A stretch of 64,000 nucleotides of DNA from Diphasiastrum complanatum (GCA_029204225.1 CM055106.1:11700539-11764538); one strand, 5' to 3'. Positions 1-11,979 are shown, numbered from the stretch's first letter. A program made the numbers and translations. The notes: generated by a model not told the origin, from the letters alone.

Positions 1-47
1 TTGGGAGATCCCGTTCTGATTTAACAAACAAAAACAACTGCAGGCAG

Positions 48-160
48 TCGTATGCTTTTGTACATGAGGCTTTATACAGTGGGAAACCTCTTGAAAAGTT
101 GGCAGCCAGAAGAAACGACCGGTCTGTGCAACCGTGCAAGTTTGCAAATCTATGAAAAAC
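48..160 (+). CDS. possible terminal exon of a gene entering from the left
   Basis: After an acceptor-like stretch ending in gcaggcag, an open frame runs 37 codons to a TGA at 158-160. It reads SYAFVHEALYSGKPLEKLAA and continues with a basic stretch. Composition looks like protein (charged, no low complexity), and the DNA beyond the stop shows nothing gene-like. I do not recognise the family. A different frame from the ATG at 52 stays open to 405 but reads as shadow sequence. It could equally be chance; upstream sequence is needed to see whether a coding frame feeds this acceptor. Confidence 0.2.
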
Positions 161-1590
161 ATCTCTTCTCTGAGGTCCATCCAATTAAACACGGAGCTAC
201 AAATCAAGCATGGAGATGGGTGGTGGGATCTAGCGTGGAAACCTCTGAAGCCCGACGATTGATCGCAGCGCGAAGCCTACATGAGTCTCAAAGGAGCTGT
301 GTTGGTGAGGCAGCGTTGGCCGTTAGACCATGTTTGAGGCGGGCGAGCGTAATGGCAAGATATTCCAGAGGTAGCCTCATGATTGCATTGGAGACAGGAG
401 GTTGAAAATTCCTGCCTTGCCTTACCATTCAGCCTGGCTCGGGGGAGGCTCTCATATAATGAGCACGGGCAGTTTGGGCCCGGGGCATCCTCAACCACAA
501 GGTTTTTTTAACAAAAAATTGGATGCCCGAGCCTAAAGATTATCCCATAAGCATTTTTATGAGATTTATGAAAGAGATATATAGGCATGTATATAGGCCA
601 AGCATTGTCATATCAAGCAAATAAAGGGCTTTCAACTTATATATAGTGTGACTATGTCTCATGACAATGATATAGTATTGGATCTATTGTCATGTGTGAT
701 CTTGGGTCTCATAAAAAAGAGGTGGTCTTGCATATCTAAAGCATCACATTTTCTCTCTTCGATATCCTCAATCATGAACTTATGGGAAGTGACTAAAGCA
801 TATTTTGTGTGACATGTCTAACTCAAGAATAAGTTGAATAATGTCATTCACTAGACCACACATTAGTCACATGAATGAACATTAAAATGAAAGAATGTTA
901 AGATAATATATTATAATACATGTTGTTTCGACACTAAGAAACCATTGTTTGAATATTGAGCATGATGTTGCTAGTATTAAAAAAGTAGAAGATACTAACA
1001 TCGTGCAAATGTGCATGTATCATACATGTTGTACTTGAATGTGCTTGTCCAAAACTTCATGAGAACAATATCTACAAAATTATAGGAAACTTACCTTCGT
1101 AGATTTGGTAGTTTGGTGATGAGTGAATGTCAAATTGAAGAATTTGAATATGTACAATTTTAGAATGTCTATTGGAATAAATGATGTTATACCAATTATT
1201 GCCTTGCGATTATTAGCATATTTCAAACGTAGGCTTGGATTTTGTAATGAGATGTTTTATGATATTCTTAAGCTGACATAAATGTGTGACATATATAGCT
1301 TGAAAGCTGAAGAATGTTTCTTAATGTAATTTTGTGAGTGATGCTACTATAGATGATTACTTGAAATTTGACAAGAAAAATAGTACAAAACCACCCTAGT
1401 ATTGAAATCACTACATGCAAGTAGTGCCACCTAGTCTCTCAACACTCAGAGACCAAACTTCTTGTTCGAATAAAATGTTAAGAGAAGTAAATATAGCCAT
1501 TCAACAAATGCAAGATCTAGTCTCTCCACAATTGGAGACCAAAATTCCTATTTAAAGTGAGATATTAAAGTTTAAAAAGCCAAAATACTA
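161..1590. other. no gene seen; AT-rich intergenic DNA
   Basis: Short broken frames only. 190-500 is more GC-rich and has a long frame on both strands without recognisable motifs; the rest is AT-rich and full of stops in all frames. Confidence 0.5.
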
Positions 1591-1599
1591 AGACAATTG

Positions 1600-1990
1600 T
1601 CTTGAAGCGTAGTATTCCTATGTGGCTTGATGCATGGGCATAGAATATATTATTGGAAAGCTTGAAATGTTGCACATTTGGACCCTCTCCAAAGAGAAGT
1701 CTAAGTGGCATCTTGTCATCAAGTGATCACTAGCAAATCTATTCCTAGAAAAGTTTACACATTTATTAATTCATTCCAAAAAGATAAAATAGATTTTTCC
1801 AACATTATGGCTTTCTTTACAATCATAGAAGTTCCTATTCTTCCTTTCAACAACTCCATTTTGTTGTGGACTCCTAGGGTATGAAAGTTTTCCCTTGATT
1901 CCATGTGTTTTGTGGACAAGTGCAATCAATTCCAATGTGAATACATTAAAGGGATGAAAAATTCTTTCTATATGCTAGAATCATCATCAT
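1600..1990 (-). mobile_element. Ty1/copia integrase remnant
   Basis: On the minus strand, the segment around 1822-1920 translates to HGIKGKLSYPRSPQQNGVVE followed by RKNRN. This is the hallmark of copia integrase around the third catalytic acidic residue (PQQNGVxERKNR). Farther along the same strand a weaker match to the post-core region reads LRLLFGEGPNVQHFK. No long frame survives, so this is an old fragment. The same segment is present in better shape at 9.45-9.5 kb (minus) and in altered form at 47.55 kb (plus). Confidence 0.75.
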
Positions 1991-2469
1991 TAGAGGAGTT
2001 TCAAAATAAAAAAAGACCCTTCCTAAAGATGCTTTTTATTTATTTTCTTAGTTTCGTCCGCCATGTGGCTCAATGAAATTGCATATATTTGAAATCTACG
2101 TAACATAGATAGAAATAATAAAGTTATAAAAATTAACTTTGAAAATTTTTGAATTTGCCGCCGGGCAGGATGGAAAAATGCTATTGGTGGATAGTGTCTG
2201 CCTCGAACGTGTGAATCTGCCCGACGACATTGTCTCTAGTTAATTATTTAACCACACTGGTTAATATGTTCATAAATTTCAAGCTACACAGGTTTACCAA
2301 CAGTAAGTCATCACATGAATAGGAATTGGTGACATGCATCACAGTTAGACAATAAGCATAGTTACCACATGTTGTTACTATGGTCCAGTTATCCATTCAC
2401 ATCAAATAAGTACCATATAACATTGAGTCGATTTGGCATTTCATAGATTTAAGAATTTGGCGCTAAACT

Positions 2470-2655
2470 TTGGAAGCAATCGGTATGGCCAAGAGATCAA
2501 GATCTAAAATTGAATCAGTGATTTTTCACAATGAGAAGGATGATGCCGGATTTTGCAAACCAACAAGATATATAAAAAACTCATGGGCTGCAAATTTCAT
2601 TATTTTGAAAGTGCCTCAAGTAGTGGCAGAGGCCACTATCCCTGTTGAAAGATGA
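2470..2655 (+). pseudogene. fragment of an unrecognised protein family, also found at 34.7-34.9 kb
   Basis: An open frame of 61 codons carries the segment SVIFHNEKDDAGFCKPTRYI followed by KNSW. The minus strand at 34.7-34.9 kb encodes FVILFNEKDDNGLWVPTKYS followed by KNSW. The shared NEKDD-G-PT-Y-KNSW pattern is too long for chance and marks two copies of one coding segment. No other exon of the family is visible beside this copy, so I read it as a gene fragment. Its function is unknown. Confidence 0.4.
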
Positions 2656-2803
2656 TGAATGTTGTCTGAAGCCCCCTCAATGAGTAGCAAAGTCATCGAT
2701 AAAAAGTTTATTCTGCAATTACAAAATTGGAGTGTTTAGCACAACTTCAATTCTGCAAAACACATACATCAGATAAAAAAACATATTGTAAAACTTTTAA
2801 GCT

Positions 2804-3809
2804 TACGCATTCAGCATCACCTACTGCAACTAGATCGGGATGATCTATATTGTGACCACCAATTGAAGAAGAGTCATCAGCAAATTTCATAATTGATGGA
2901 CAAGGGAGTCCCAGCTGGGCTTGGAATGTAATAAATTCCTCATCAGAAGGCAAACTTTGTCCATGAGCACTAATGTTTGCCACAGCCCAGGACAAACATT
3001 CCTCACTAGTCAGAATTCCCTCCTCACCATCATAGTCAATGCCCGGCACTAAGTCTTCGGTTTCAAAATCAACAATGTCAGAGAACTCAGTAATGGTGCT
3101 TGACAATAAACAAAGCACCTCATATTCACGATAATCGAACAAAACACATAAATCTGTCGTTGTAATATAGACATCTTCATTTATATAATATTTTGGCAAA
3201 TCAGAAAAACATTTACAATGTACTCTAGCAATATCTTCCTCAGTATTGGCATTAGAGCCAATGAAAGCATCCCTCAACATATCAGTATCTACATTCAAAT
3301 ATTCAGTCTCTTTATCAGGAGTATCAATCAAGAAATGATTGATATCCTTTATGGAATGTTCAGTAGTGGAGGATGAAGGGATCTCAGTTTCAGGAATCAA
3401 AGTATCTGAGTCTACTGGGATTTGTACCAAAAGGAAAAACACAAATCCAGTCTGATACTCTAGAAAATGACATTTCCGATTACAAACATTACAATCACTA
3501 GAATTCTTAAATTGATCATAAAGTTTAGTGTACATCCTGTCTAGCCGCTGCTTATAATGAGAAAAGGTATGTACAAGATCAGTGAAATGCATAAATGACA
3601 AATTAGACACAGAGATTGGAGGGATACTGACTATATCCCTGAATTTGATATACTGGTCATAAAAAAACATCAGGACTCTGTTGTGCCATACACACATTTA
3701 AAAAAGGCCGGAAGAGGGACTTGAAGTACTCTATGCGCTCAGTTATACCGAACTCAGATAGAAAACTAGACAACAAATGCTCACGACTAGGATCAGAGGA
3801 GGAAGCCAT
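2804..3809 (-). pseudogene. unrecognised protein gene with a homopolymer frameshift
   Basis: The minus strand opens with a plausible ATG at 3809 (MASSSDPSREHLLSSFLSEF...) and reads about 50 codons to a T7 run near 3660. There the frame shifts by one base into a second open frame that continues to 2747. Removing one T would give a continuous protein of roughly 340 residues. It has an alpha-helical N-terminal half, a Cys pair region (CNVCNRKC) and an acidic, Ser/Thr-rich C-terminal half. A good donor site (GC followed by gtaagc) lies at about 2804, so the last residues of the open frame are probably intronic. I see no retroelement motif. Either a young pseudogene, a sequence error in a homopolymer, or the first exon of a larger gene whose next exon I cannot place. 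Confidence 0.4.
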
Positions 3810-4086
3810 TCAATAGTATCGGATGTGTGCGAGAGGGGAGTAACCGAAGATGAAGGGAGAACACTACACACGCACAGAAGCGATATGTATGAACGATGTA
3901 TCGCTCTTGAGTGCAAAATGACTCATTTAGCTATGCGTGGTGTACTCTATACAATGCAAAGTTATTTTTCCAATGGTACAATCTTCAGGAGGATGTTGAT
4001 ATTTCTAAGGTGAATTATTAGCCCTTTCTATTTTATCTTTATGTAAGCTATTCTTTGTTATTAATATTCATCTAATACAGTGTTTA

Positions 4087-4481
4087 TTGCTTGCAAAAAT
4101 CATCCCATGTACAAGGTTGATCTTTGCAACTAAATCATCCTACCAAACTAAGGCTCTTCCTTCAAGGAACATGGTGATAGTGGATAACTTCTCAGATTCA
4201 GGGAATTGGTTCATGGCAAAGTCTTTGTTCCAAACATGCAGCCAAGAACTTACCACTTGTAAATTCCTATCTTTCTTCTCCCCCTTAAACACTCTTACAG
4301 GAAGTGGAACTACATGCTTCTTCTGATTGGCTAACCTAGACTCTAAGTCTTGGTTTCTTTGATTAGTTTCAAGAAGCTGCTTATTAGTGGCTTGAATTTG
4401 TTGGTATAAAAGTTCAAGAGCTTGTGCCACATTGGATGAGTTTTATAGATCAAATGTTGGGTTTTCATTGGTTTGATCCAT
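4087..4481 (-). mobile_element. gypsy gag, N-terminal fragment (copy 1)
   Basis: This minus-strand reading matches the first ~115 codons of the intact gag at 19795-20916, including the predicted coiled coil (LETNQRNQDLESRLANQKK) and the capsid-like MFLEGRALVW. An in-frame stop near codon 13 and an inserted short segment show decay. Homology to copy 2 stops abruptly at about 4087 inside the capsid region. It is the continuation of the LTR and leader at 4482-6584. Confidence 0.85.
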
Positions 4482-5490
4482 TGGGGTTGCTTGTGTGTTT
4501 TTCTATTATGCAAATACAACAACAAGTGCTCAAATTAGAATGATAGAAATGCTTCAATTGTTACATCCAATGCAAATAAAAAACTTTTTCTTCTATTCAT
4601 TCAATCTTATTGTTTGTAAGCTCAATCCAAGCTTAATCCAAGCTTAAGAGGAAAACAACAACAAGCTACATTTGCCTTAATCAAAAGCAAAAATGAAAAC
4701 CAAATCTTTATGTAAACTTCAATTAACTAATCCAAGCTAATGTTTACATAAAGTTCCCATTCCCATTCCAATTCCATTTGTCATTTCAAAAGCAACCAAA
4801 GTTTTCACATTTCTCACTATTCTAGATTTTCAAAACCAAGAAACTAGTGTCTAGAAAAGGATAACTAATGAAGCTTTATGAAAACTTCAATTTTCAGATC
4901 TGATTTTCAGATTTACAGGTCTGAAAATCAAAATGACAAAAAACAAAATTTCAAAACTTGTTTTATGCACAAAGTTACACTACCATTCCCTTCCTACATT
5001 GCCATCTTCATGAAACTAGGAGATAGAAAGGTGTAACTAATGAAGTTTGAATGAAAACTTCACTTTTCAGATCTGATTTTCAGATTTACAGGTCTGAAAA
5101 ACAGAACTTCAAAATGTAAATCAGAACTTCAAACACTTCATTTATGCAAAAAAATACACTAGTTTTGATCAAAACACATAACTAGAATCAATCTTTTTGC
5201 TAAAAAAAGCTTGTGTATGTAGAGGAAGACTTCCTCTACCTATCCCACAAATCTTTTTTCAGAACTTTTAAAAACCCAAAGCCCACTTTAAAACTTCTCT
5301 AACATGATAAAAAATCAGCCCCTACAATTCTATAAGCATCACTACTCTCTTCCAAAGTGAACTAGATTCATTGGGTACTTCAACTACAAGCTTCCTACAA
5401 CTAGAAAAGCCTATAATCTTCCCCCAAATTATTTAGTTGGTGATCTTAATAGAACTTGAAGACGGCTAGAAAAGGTTACCATCCTTTGTC
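4482..5490 (-). mobile_element. untranslated leader of gypsy copy 1
   Basis: Aligns along its length with 20917-21948. It contains a locally repeated block (cagatctgattttcagattt then acaggtctgaaaa) at about 4895-4930 and again at about 5065-5105, present in both copies. No ORF. Confidence 0.75.
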
Positions 5491-5504
5491 TAGCTCTGAT
5501 ACCA
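5491..5504 (-). promoter_or_regulatory. primer binding site, initiator-Met tRNA type
   Basis: The minus strand reads TGGTATCAGAGCTA, complementary to the 3' end of plant initiator methionine tRNA, directly inside the 5' LTR. The same site is at 21949-21962. Confidence 0.85.
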
Positions 5505-6584
5505 CTTTTACAAGTAGAGGTGAGGAAGTCCTCCAAATCCAAGGTAGAGCCTCCAAATGTCCTCCAAGCAACCTGCAAGCTTCAAGATGCTCCCCAACTC
5601 CAGGCTAGGATGTCTCCACCTGCAAGTAAGGATCTGCAAGCCTCCAAGGATCTCTCCTCCACCTGTGTCCCTACTCTTTAAACACAAAGATAGATAACAA
5701 GCTGGCCTCAGGTATTCACCACCCAACCATAGCTAGATCCAAGCTCCAAGCAAGACCTATCTAGCACCCCCTTGCTAACCATAAACAAATCACAAGCATA
5801 CCACAACACTCCATAGCATACTCAAGATCCAAACCCTACTTATGTCCCATACCATAAGCAAGATCCAAATCTCAAGCATACTACCACAAGAAAGCACTTT
5901 ATACACTAGTAGCAACACTAGAGCATAAGCCAAGCGAACAAGAGAGATCTCCCTCTCCCAATGGGCGCCCTACTACCCTCATATAGATGGCCCATGGACC
6001 TCTCCAATGCACTATGGAGTTCCATGCTCATCCAATGAGAGAGAGAGAAGCCTACGGGAGTTAAAGAATCTCCAAGAGACTCCATAGGCTTATGGAATAT
6101 CAAGAGACTCCTTCCATAACCTATGACTTTTTTAATGTCTTTCTTGTGGGAGTTGGGAACTCAATGGACACTTTAGAAGGGTGCCCTCCTAGTAGGTCCC
6201 GTTGCCCAAGTTGTGTAAGTATACTTTGGTCCTAGACCAATAAAGTGATATGGTTCAAGGTTGAGGCCCAAGGTTTAGAAAATTAGTTATCCAATGACTT
6301 TCTAACACCTCACTAGGTTCCATACCTCCATCCAAGGCATAGACACCTACCTGCCCTTGACCTAGGACACTAATACCTTAATATAAGGCACCTACTCTTA
6401 ATACTAAGAGTACCCCTTATCCAAGGGTCACGTGACTCCATACCTCCAACTAAGGTATAGTCACTTGCCTGCCCTTATCCAAGGGCACATACCCTTAATC
6501 CTAAGGGTACCTTGCCATTTAGCCCCCAACACTAAATGGACTATTAGGGGTCTGAAGTACTGCTAGTTACATAGGTATGTAACA
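5505..6584 (-). mobile_element. gypsy 5' LTR (copy 1)
   Basis: On the minus strand the repeat begins TGTTACATACC at 6584 and runs 1,080 bp to the PBS. It matches 21963-23042 with only scattered substitutions and the same total length. The outer edge is sharp: both copies end in tatgtaaca on the plus strand and the flanks then differ completely. It lies against a plus-strand integrase ORF that begins at 6585, so the element inserted into, or was joined to, another gypsy element. Confidence 0.85.
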
Positions 6585-7049
6585 CTCCAGCAAGGAGTTC
6601 CCAGGTTCGATACATAATCGTAGCCACAGACTACCTCACCAAATGGGTCGAAGCCAAGGCAGTAAGAGTAGCTGATGCTAGGACCACTGCCAAGTTCCTT
6701 TATGAAAATATCATTGTGCACTTTGGATGCCCGGTGGAGCTAGTCAGTGATCGCGGAAGCCATTTCATCAACGAGACCATCAAGGTCCTGTTGGAGGAAT
6801 TCTTCGTGATCCACATAACTAGTACGCCTTATTATCCTCATGGTAACGAAAACAGTTGAAGCTAGCAGATCAGATTGGGAACACAAGTTGCATGTTGCAC
6901 TGTGGGCATTTAGGATAGCATATAAAGGGAGCACTGATCAGACACCCTTCCAATTGGTCTATGGTCAGGATGTTGTGATGCCAGTAGAGTTTTTAGTTCC
7001 TTCATTAAGGATTTCCACCGCACAACGTCTTAATGAGTCCGAATTGTGA
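6585..7049 (+). mobile_element. Ty3/gypsy integrase core fragment
   Basis: Translation gives the catalytic-core segments IIVATDYLTKWVEAKAV (first Asp), VELVSDRGSHFINE (second Asp) and STPYYPHGN, then, after a stop and a small shift, the post-core WEHKLHVALWAFRIAYKGST and TPFQLVYGQDVVMPVE. The third catalytic residue falls in a disrupted HGNGQxE motif, so the enzyme is dead. The 5' side is cut off by the LTR ending at 6584. The motifs place it in the plant gypsy integrase family. Confidence 0.85.
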
Positions 7050-7615
7050 AAGATTTCAGATCCTTAAGATCCAATCTACTTGAATGATCTTTGGTTAGAA
7101 AGAGAAATACACTACCAATCTCACCAATGTAGAAAAATCAGCATCTACACACAATTTGAGATGCAAACACTAATAGAACTTGATCAAACTTGAATGAAAT
7201 GATTATGTACTATTGTTGTCCTTACAAAACCAACAAGATACTGTATTTCACACGTGCGGATCCAAAAATAACAAATATAGATCATTCTACACATAGAATT
7301 GCAAGCAATCACCAAGATAGTGCACCAATGGATAGTAGAACCCAAGAGAACCATGTATAAACATGGAATGAAATAGAGAAGAGAGAAGATTACTCTCTCC
7401 ACGAGTTACATCCTTTTATAGCAGGTCCAAACCCTATTTGGCCACTTGGCTTTCCCACCAAAATGCTAACCCTACTGATTTTGGGTCTAGATTCAATGTA
7501 CCCAACTTATTCAAGTTGAATCTACTCAAACTCGCATTCTATCCACTTTCAAAAAGTGTTTGTTGAAATGAAATTTAGACTAATGAGCTTTGAAAAGTCA
7601 ACCTCTATCATTCAC
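7050..7615. other. no gene; possible retroelement LTR sequence
   Basis: Begins tgtgaaagattt, resembling the LTR start at 8633 (tgtgaaagattc). A TATA-like element (ccttttatagc) reads on the minus strand near 7412. The boundaries of a repeat could not be established. Confidence 0.3.
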
Positions 7616-8622
7616 TTTGTTATAGGTTTGCTGGAAATGATGTTACCATCTTGCTAATCTATGTGGATGATATCATCTTGAGTGGTGGAGACAATCAAGA
7701 TGTGGAGGATATCAAGAATGGTCTTAAGGAGGAGTTTGAGGTGCATGATCTTGGTAATTTGCATTACATTTTAGGAATAGAAGTCATTAGATCTTCTCAA
7801 TTTACTTTCATTTGTCAAGAGAAGTATGCTAATTCTATTCTAGAAAGATTTCATATGGTAGATGCAAAAGCTATTGATACACCTATGGAGTCTCATGTAA
7901 AGCTAACTATAAGAGGTAATGAAAGATCCTTTGAGGACATTACTCTCTATAGGAAGCTAGTTGGTTCACTCATCTATCTAACCATTACTAGAACTGATCT
8001 AAGCTATTGTGTTGGAAGATTGAGTCAATTCATGCAAGATCCTAGCGAGGAGCATTGGAAGCTAGGAAAGCGAGTTTTGAGGTACATCATTGGAACTCGA
8101 GATTTTGGCATATTGTATGAGGGATCATCACCTAATCTTTTTGGATTTTCAGATTCGGACTATGCTGGAGATGTAACGGATAGGAAATCCATGAGTGCTT
8201 ATTGTATTTTCATAGGTGATGGATCTATATCATGGATGTCAAAGAAACAAGCCACTATCTCATTGTCATCTAGTGAGGCCGAGTACAAAGCTCTTACACA
8301 TTGCACAAAGGAGATGGTATGGATCAAAAGGATGATCAAGGATCTTCACTTGCTGGATTGTTCATAGAGCCCAATCATCTTTTGTGACAATCAATCAGCC
8401 CAAAGAATGGCATCCAATCCTATCTTTCATGCTAGGAACAAGCATATTGAGATACAATATCATTTTGTGAGGGAGCGAGTCATTGCAAAGGAGGTGGAGC
8501 CTCAACATGTGTCTTCAAGGGTATGTGTAGCTAATATCTTCACCAAAGCATTGGGAAAAGACTTGTTAATGAATCATAGGACTTGACTTGGAGTATTATC
8601 AAAGTCTATGCTAAAACTAGTT
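7616..8622 (+). mobile_element. Ty1/copia reverse transcriptase (C-terminal part) and RNase H
   Basis: A single frame runs from within the palm domain, including the catalytic LLIYVDDIILSG, through the thumb and connection (DLGNLHYILGIEV, TRTDLSYCVGRLSQF) into RNase H (FSDSDYAGDVTDRKSMSAYC, SSSEAEYKALTHC). One stop at 8365-8367 interrupts it. The same frame then continues to the usual copia C-terminus (HARNKHIEIQYHFVRE and ANIFTKALG). Everything upstream of the palm is missing. It points toward the minus-strand copia piece that starts at about 8655, so two fragments meet tail to tail. Confidence 0.9.
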
Positions 8623-8654
8623 GAAGAGGGAGTGTGAAAGATTCAACTAGTTTC
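8623..8654 (+). promoter_or_regulatory. copia polypurine tract and first bases of the 3' LTR
   Basis: gaagagggag at 8623-8632 follows the pol stop and is succeeded by TGTGAAAGATTC, the expected order PPT then LTR. The LTR is cut off after about 20 bp by the oppositely oriented copia fragment. Confidence 0.6.
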
Positions 8655-9897
8655 ATCACATTTTGCAATATTTCCATATTTGGCATATTGAGGCCATCCA
8701 TCTTGGTTTGTCTTTACTTTGAAGATCCATTTGCATCCAATAGCTTTCTTGTCCTTAGGCAACTCCACCACTCTCCATGTTCCATTCTTCATAAGAGCTT
8801 GATACTCGAGATCCATTGCTTGGATCCACTCCTCTTCTTTCCTTGCTTAATCTACATTTGTAGGCTCATCCAAAGAGGTTAGGAAAAAAACATAATATCC
8901 AGAAACTACTTGCTTACCCTTTTGATCATATGTGAGCCTTGAAGGTACTTGTCTTTCTCTTGATGTTCTCCTTGGCTTATGACTTGATGAAGGTCCATCA
9001 TCACCACCATCCAAAGTAAGATCCTTTTCATCAACATCAAGAATGTTAGATCCATCCACTCTACCATCAATCATGCTTGAAGACACCTTTGGAATGTTCT
9101 CCTCATAAAAAATGACATCTCTACCAACAATCACTTTGTTAGTAGAAGGAATGTAAACCTTGTAGGCTTTACTCACCTCACTATATCCAACAAAAATACC
9201 TCTTCTTGAAGATGGATCCTCCTTGGTCCTATCAACAAGAATAATGTTGACATAGCATGTGCATCCAAAGGTTCGTAGAAAGTTGACACTCGGCCTCCTC
9301 TTGAATAGCATCTCAAAAGGTGCCCTTCCATCCAAAATAGCACTCGGCCACCTATTGCACAAGAAATTGGCACACAACAAAGCTTGATCCCAAAATGGTT
9401 TGTCAAGATTAGCACTTAACCTCATAGCTTTAGCACTTTCACATAAAGTCCTATTCTTCCTTTCAGCCACTCCATTTTGTTGTGGGGTCCTTGATGTTGT
9501 ATACTCCCTCTTGATCCCATGCTCATCACAAAAAGCCTTGAACTTGTTAGATATGTACTCACCACCATTGTCACCTCTCAAGCACTTGATCTTTGTGGCA
9601 AAATTGGTTTTCCCTTGCATTCTTGAATTTGACAAAGACATCATACACTTCATCCTTGCTCTTTGGTAGATAGATCCAACAAAATTTACTAAAATCATCA
9701 ATGAATGTACATACTGACTTGAAGTTGAGGTGTCCCATCCTTTTGTGCCAAACCTCTTGAATAGAAATTCGCTCCCTTGCAACACATCCAACTTGGTTAG
9801 CAATAACACAAGCATCAAGTTTGAACAACTTCCCTTGCCTTTTACCTTTTCCAATCAAGACATCCTTCCTTTTGATCAAACAAGCATCTCCATCAAA
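8655..9897 (-). mobile_element. Ty1/copia protease end, integrase and RT start, internally deleted
   Basis: On the minus strand, in order: the end of the protease region (DACLIKRKDVLIGKGKRQGK), the GAG-preintegrase start (VWHKRMGHLNFKS), the integrase core (CTFIDDFSKFCWIYL, CLRGDNGGEYISNKF, TPQQNGVAERKNRTL), the post-core GRAPFEMLFKRRPSVNFLRT, and the beginning of RT (KNGTWRVVELPKDKKAIGCK). Compared with the related copy at 46.7-48.3 kb, about 80 codons between HLNFKS and TFIDDF are missing, including the CxxC half of the zinc-binding domain. The frame shifts near 9570-9850. It is the same family as the 45.8-48.3 kb copy. Confidence 0.88.
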
Positions 9898-10470
9898 CTC
9901 CACGTGATCCATAGTGACATGCAAGGCATGCACAAAGTTTAATGGACACGTGCATGATGATTTGGACATTTCTAGTTAGAACTAGTACACTCGTAAAAAG
10001 TTGGTAGAATTTCATGCATGACAAGTGACAAATGTCACATAGACTCTAGATGTCACTTTAGATGTCATTTTGGAATGGATAGATGTGGTTCTACCTCGAG
10101 CTACCTCAATCTCCATAAATATGTGTAGCTCTCCACACAATCAATGATGAAGAACCAAAGTTTTGTAGCTATCTCATGCCATTTTGGATCTAAACAGATA
10201 TTGCTTATTATCTCTCTAGCTCTCTCTCTCTCTCTCTAACTCGTGTTGAGGCTAATGCTCATACACTGAAATTTTGTATTTTTATTCATTCTTTGATTCA
10301 TTGCTATTATATTCTGTTGATTAGCATGCTAGATTGTGAATTAGCCATTTCTTTTGAACTAGATTTTGTTGATCAATCTAGAATCAGGTTATAGTGTCAA
10401 TCACAAAGCTTAATAAAGGTCAGTCACTTTTGTGGACATTCCCCACACGTGTGAATTCTAGAAATTTTGT
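9898..10470 (+). mobile_element. partial copia LTR, homologous to 17904-18742
   Basis: Matches about 18195-18735: the catagtgacatgcaa segment, the ccaaagttttgta segment, ctctagctctctctct, then attagcatgctagattgtg and cacacgtgtgaattctag. It ends near attttgtca, consistent with an LTR ...CA end. The first ~290 bp of the LTR are absent. Confidence 0.75.
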
Positions 10471-11979
10471 CAGTGGTCATATTTTCAATTTTTGACAAGT
10501 TAGACTGTGAACATCTTAGAATTGTTAACTGTGACTGTAGACACTATGGTTAGATCATTGGGAGTTGGGGTGGCCTCGAGAGTGGTGGGGGAAAGCAAAT
10601 AAGCAATATTGTTCTTTTTATTCTGATATTTTTCTTCATCCTACATGGCATTCCTTAAAGGGTCTTTTTGATATTGAGAACTCCTCTAATGGAGGCATTA
10701 TATAGACATTATGCAAACATGATAGACTATGAATTACATCATCTTTTTCTATTAATTTTCCTTACTATGAATACCATTTTTTGCTTGGAATAACATCAAT
10801 TTATCAAGATTATTATATGTAAACATAAATTATCTACGTGTCTTTGAATTATCAACAGAAGGTGAGGAAAAGTTTAATAAAAAAAATTGATGCCAAAGTT
10901 GTAGATCAATGTTAATGCTCAATATAGTCCAAGGCCAACAAAAATGTAGTCCCAAACTCCACTTGGAATTTATCACAACTAATATGTTTGGCTTGTCTTT
11001 CAAATTCTGCCACCATGTGTACGATTTCCCATGGAGAAAATTGATAATATCAATGCTTAGAGTACTATATGGCAAATTGTGCATGGAGAATGTGATATAT
11101 TTTGATCCTAACCATGCCAAAATTTGTGCTAAACATTGAGTGTAGCAATGCTTGCTTTGATTGGACATAGCCCTAGAGTCTTGATCACATCATTTGTGAT
11201 AGTTCTCCTCCCTCGGGTGAGAGAGAATTATGGCAATTCATGTAGGCACCTCTATGTTGAGAGCAAGCAAGGGAAACAAAAGGGCCCTAGGGCCCCTTGT
11301 ATCTTAATAGCACGTCATTGGATTTTGTCAAAAATGCTCAAGAAGATCAACCTCAACACATAGTATTGCCTTTGCAAGGCAAGGACAACAAGTAATTGGC
11401 CTAGGTATTCACCCACACTTTGGGCAAGCAATTGAACATGCATCTCATTTTGTTAGGGCCGGCCTGGAACTTGGGACCAAAGAAATTTGGATGCCAAGCT
11501 AACCAACCGAGTTCCCAGCCAGCTCGTCTAGATCCTTATCGAGCAGAGGTGTGCAACCTGACCAAACCCTTAAGGGGGAGGGGGGCCCACGAAATGAGAA
11601 CATGCATGTGAAATGTTTAAGATAAGAAGAACAATAGACTGTTTCACACATAAGAAACTGGTCCAAAGAAAAAGTCAGATCACTTTTCATTGCTTATGCA
11701 CCAAATAACACTAGGACTCTTTGTGACAGAAACTGTCATAAACTACAGACATTTTTAAGGTGTGCTGATCCAAGTTTTGATTTTTCTTAGCAGAAATGAG
11801 TATCTTGTTGTTTCACGCAGAAAGGTCTGTCTCCTGATTCCTGCTGTTAATCTTGCCAGCCAATGACTAGAGCATGCCTGATCTTCATTGCTGCCACAGA
11901 AATGGGTGATTAATGAAGAATGTTTGATGGTTCCTTTGTGATTGTTATTTGAGGTGGGTCATCAATGTCACAACAGTAG

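Noticed and set aside
52-405. 117-codon frame at the left edge
   Set aside because: No domain, overlapped by an open frame on the other strand; the alternative 48-160 frame looks more protein-like.
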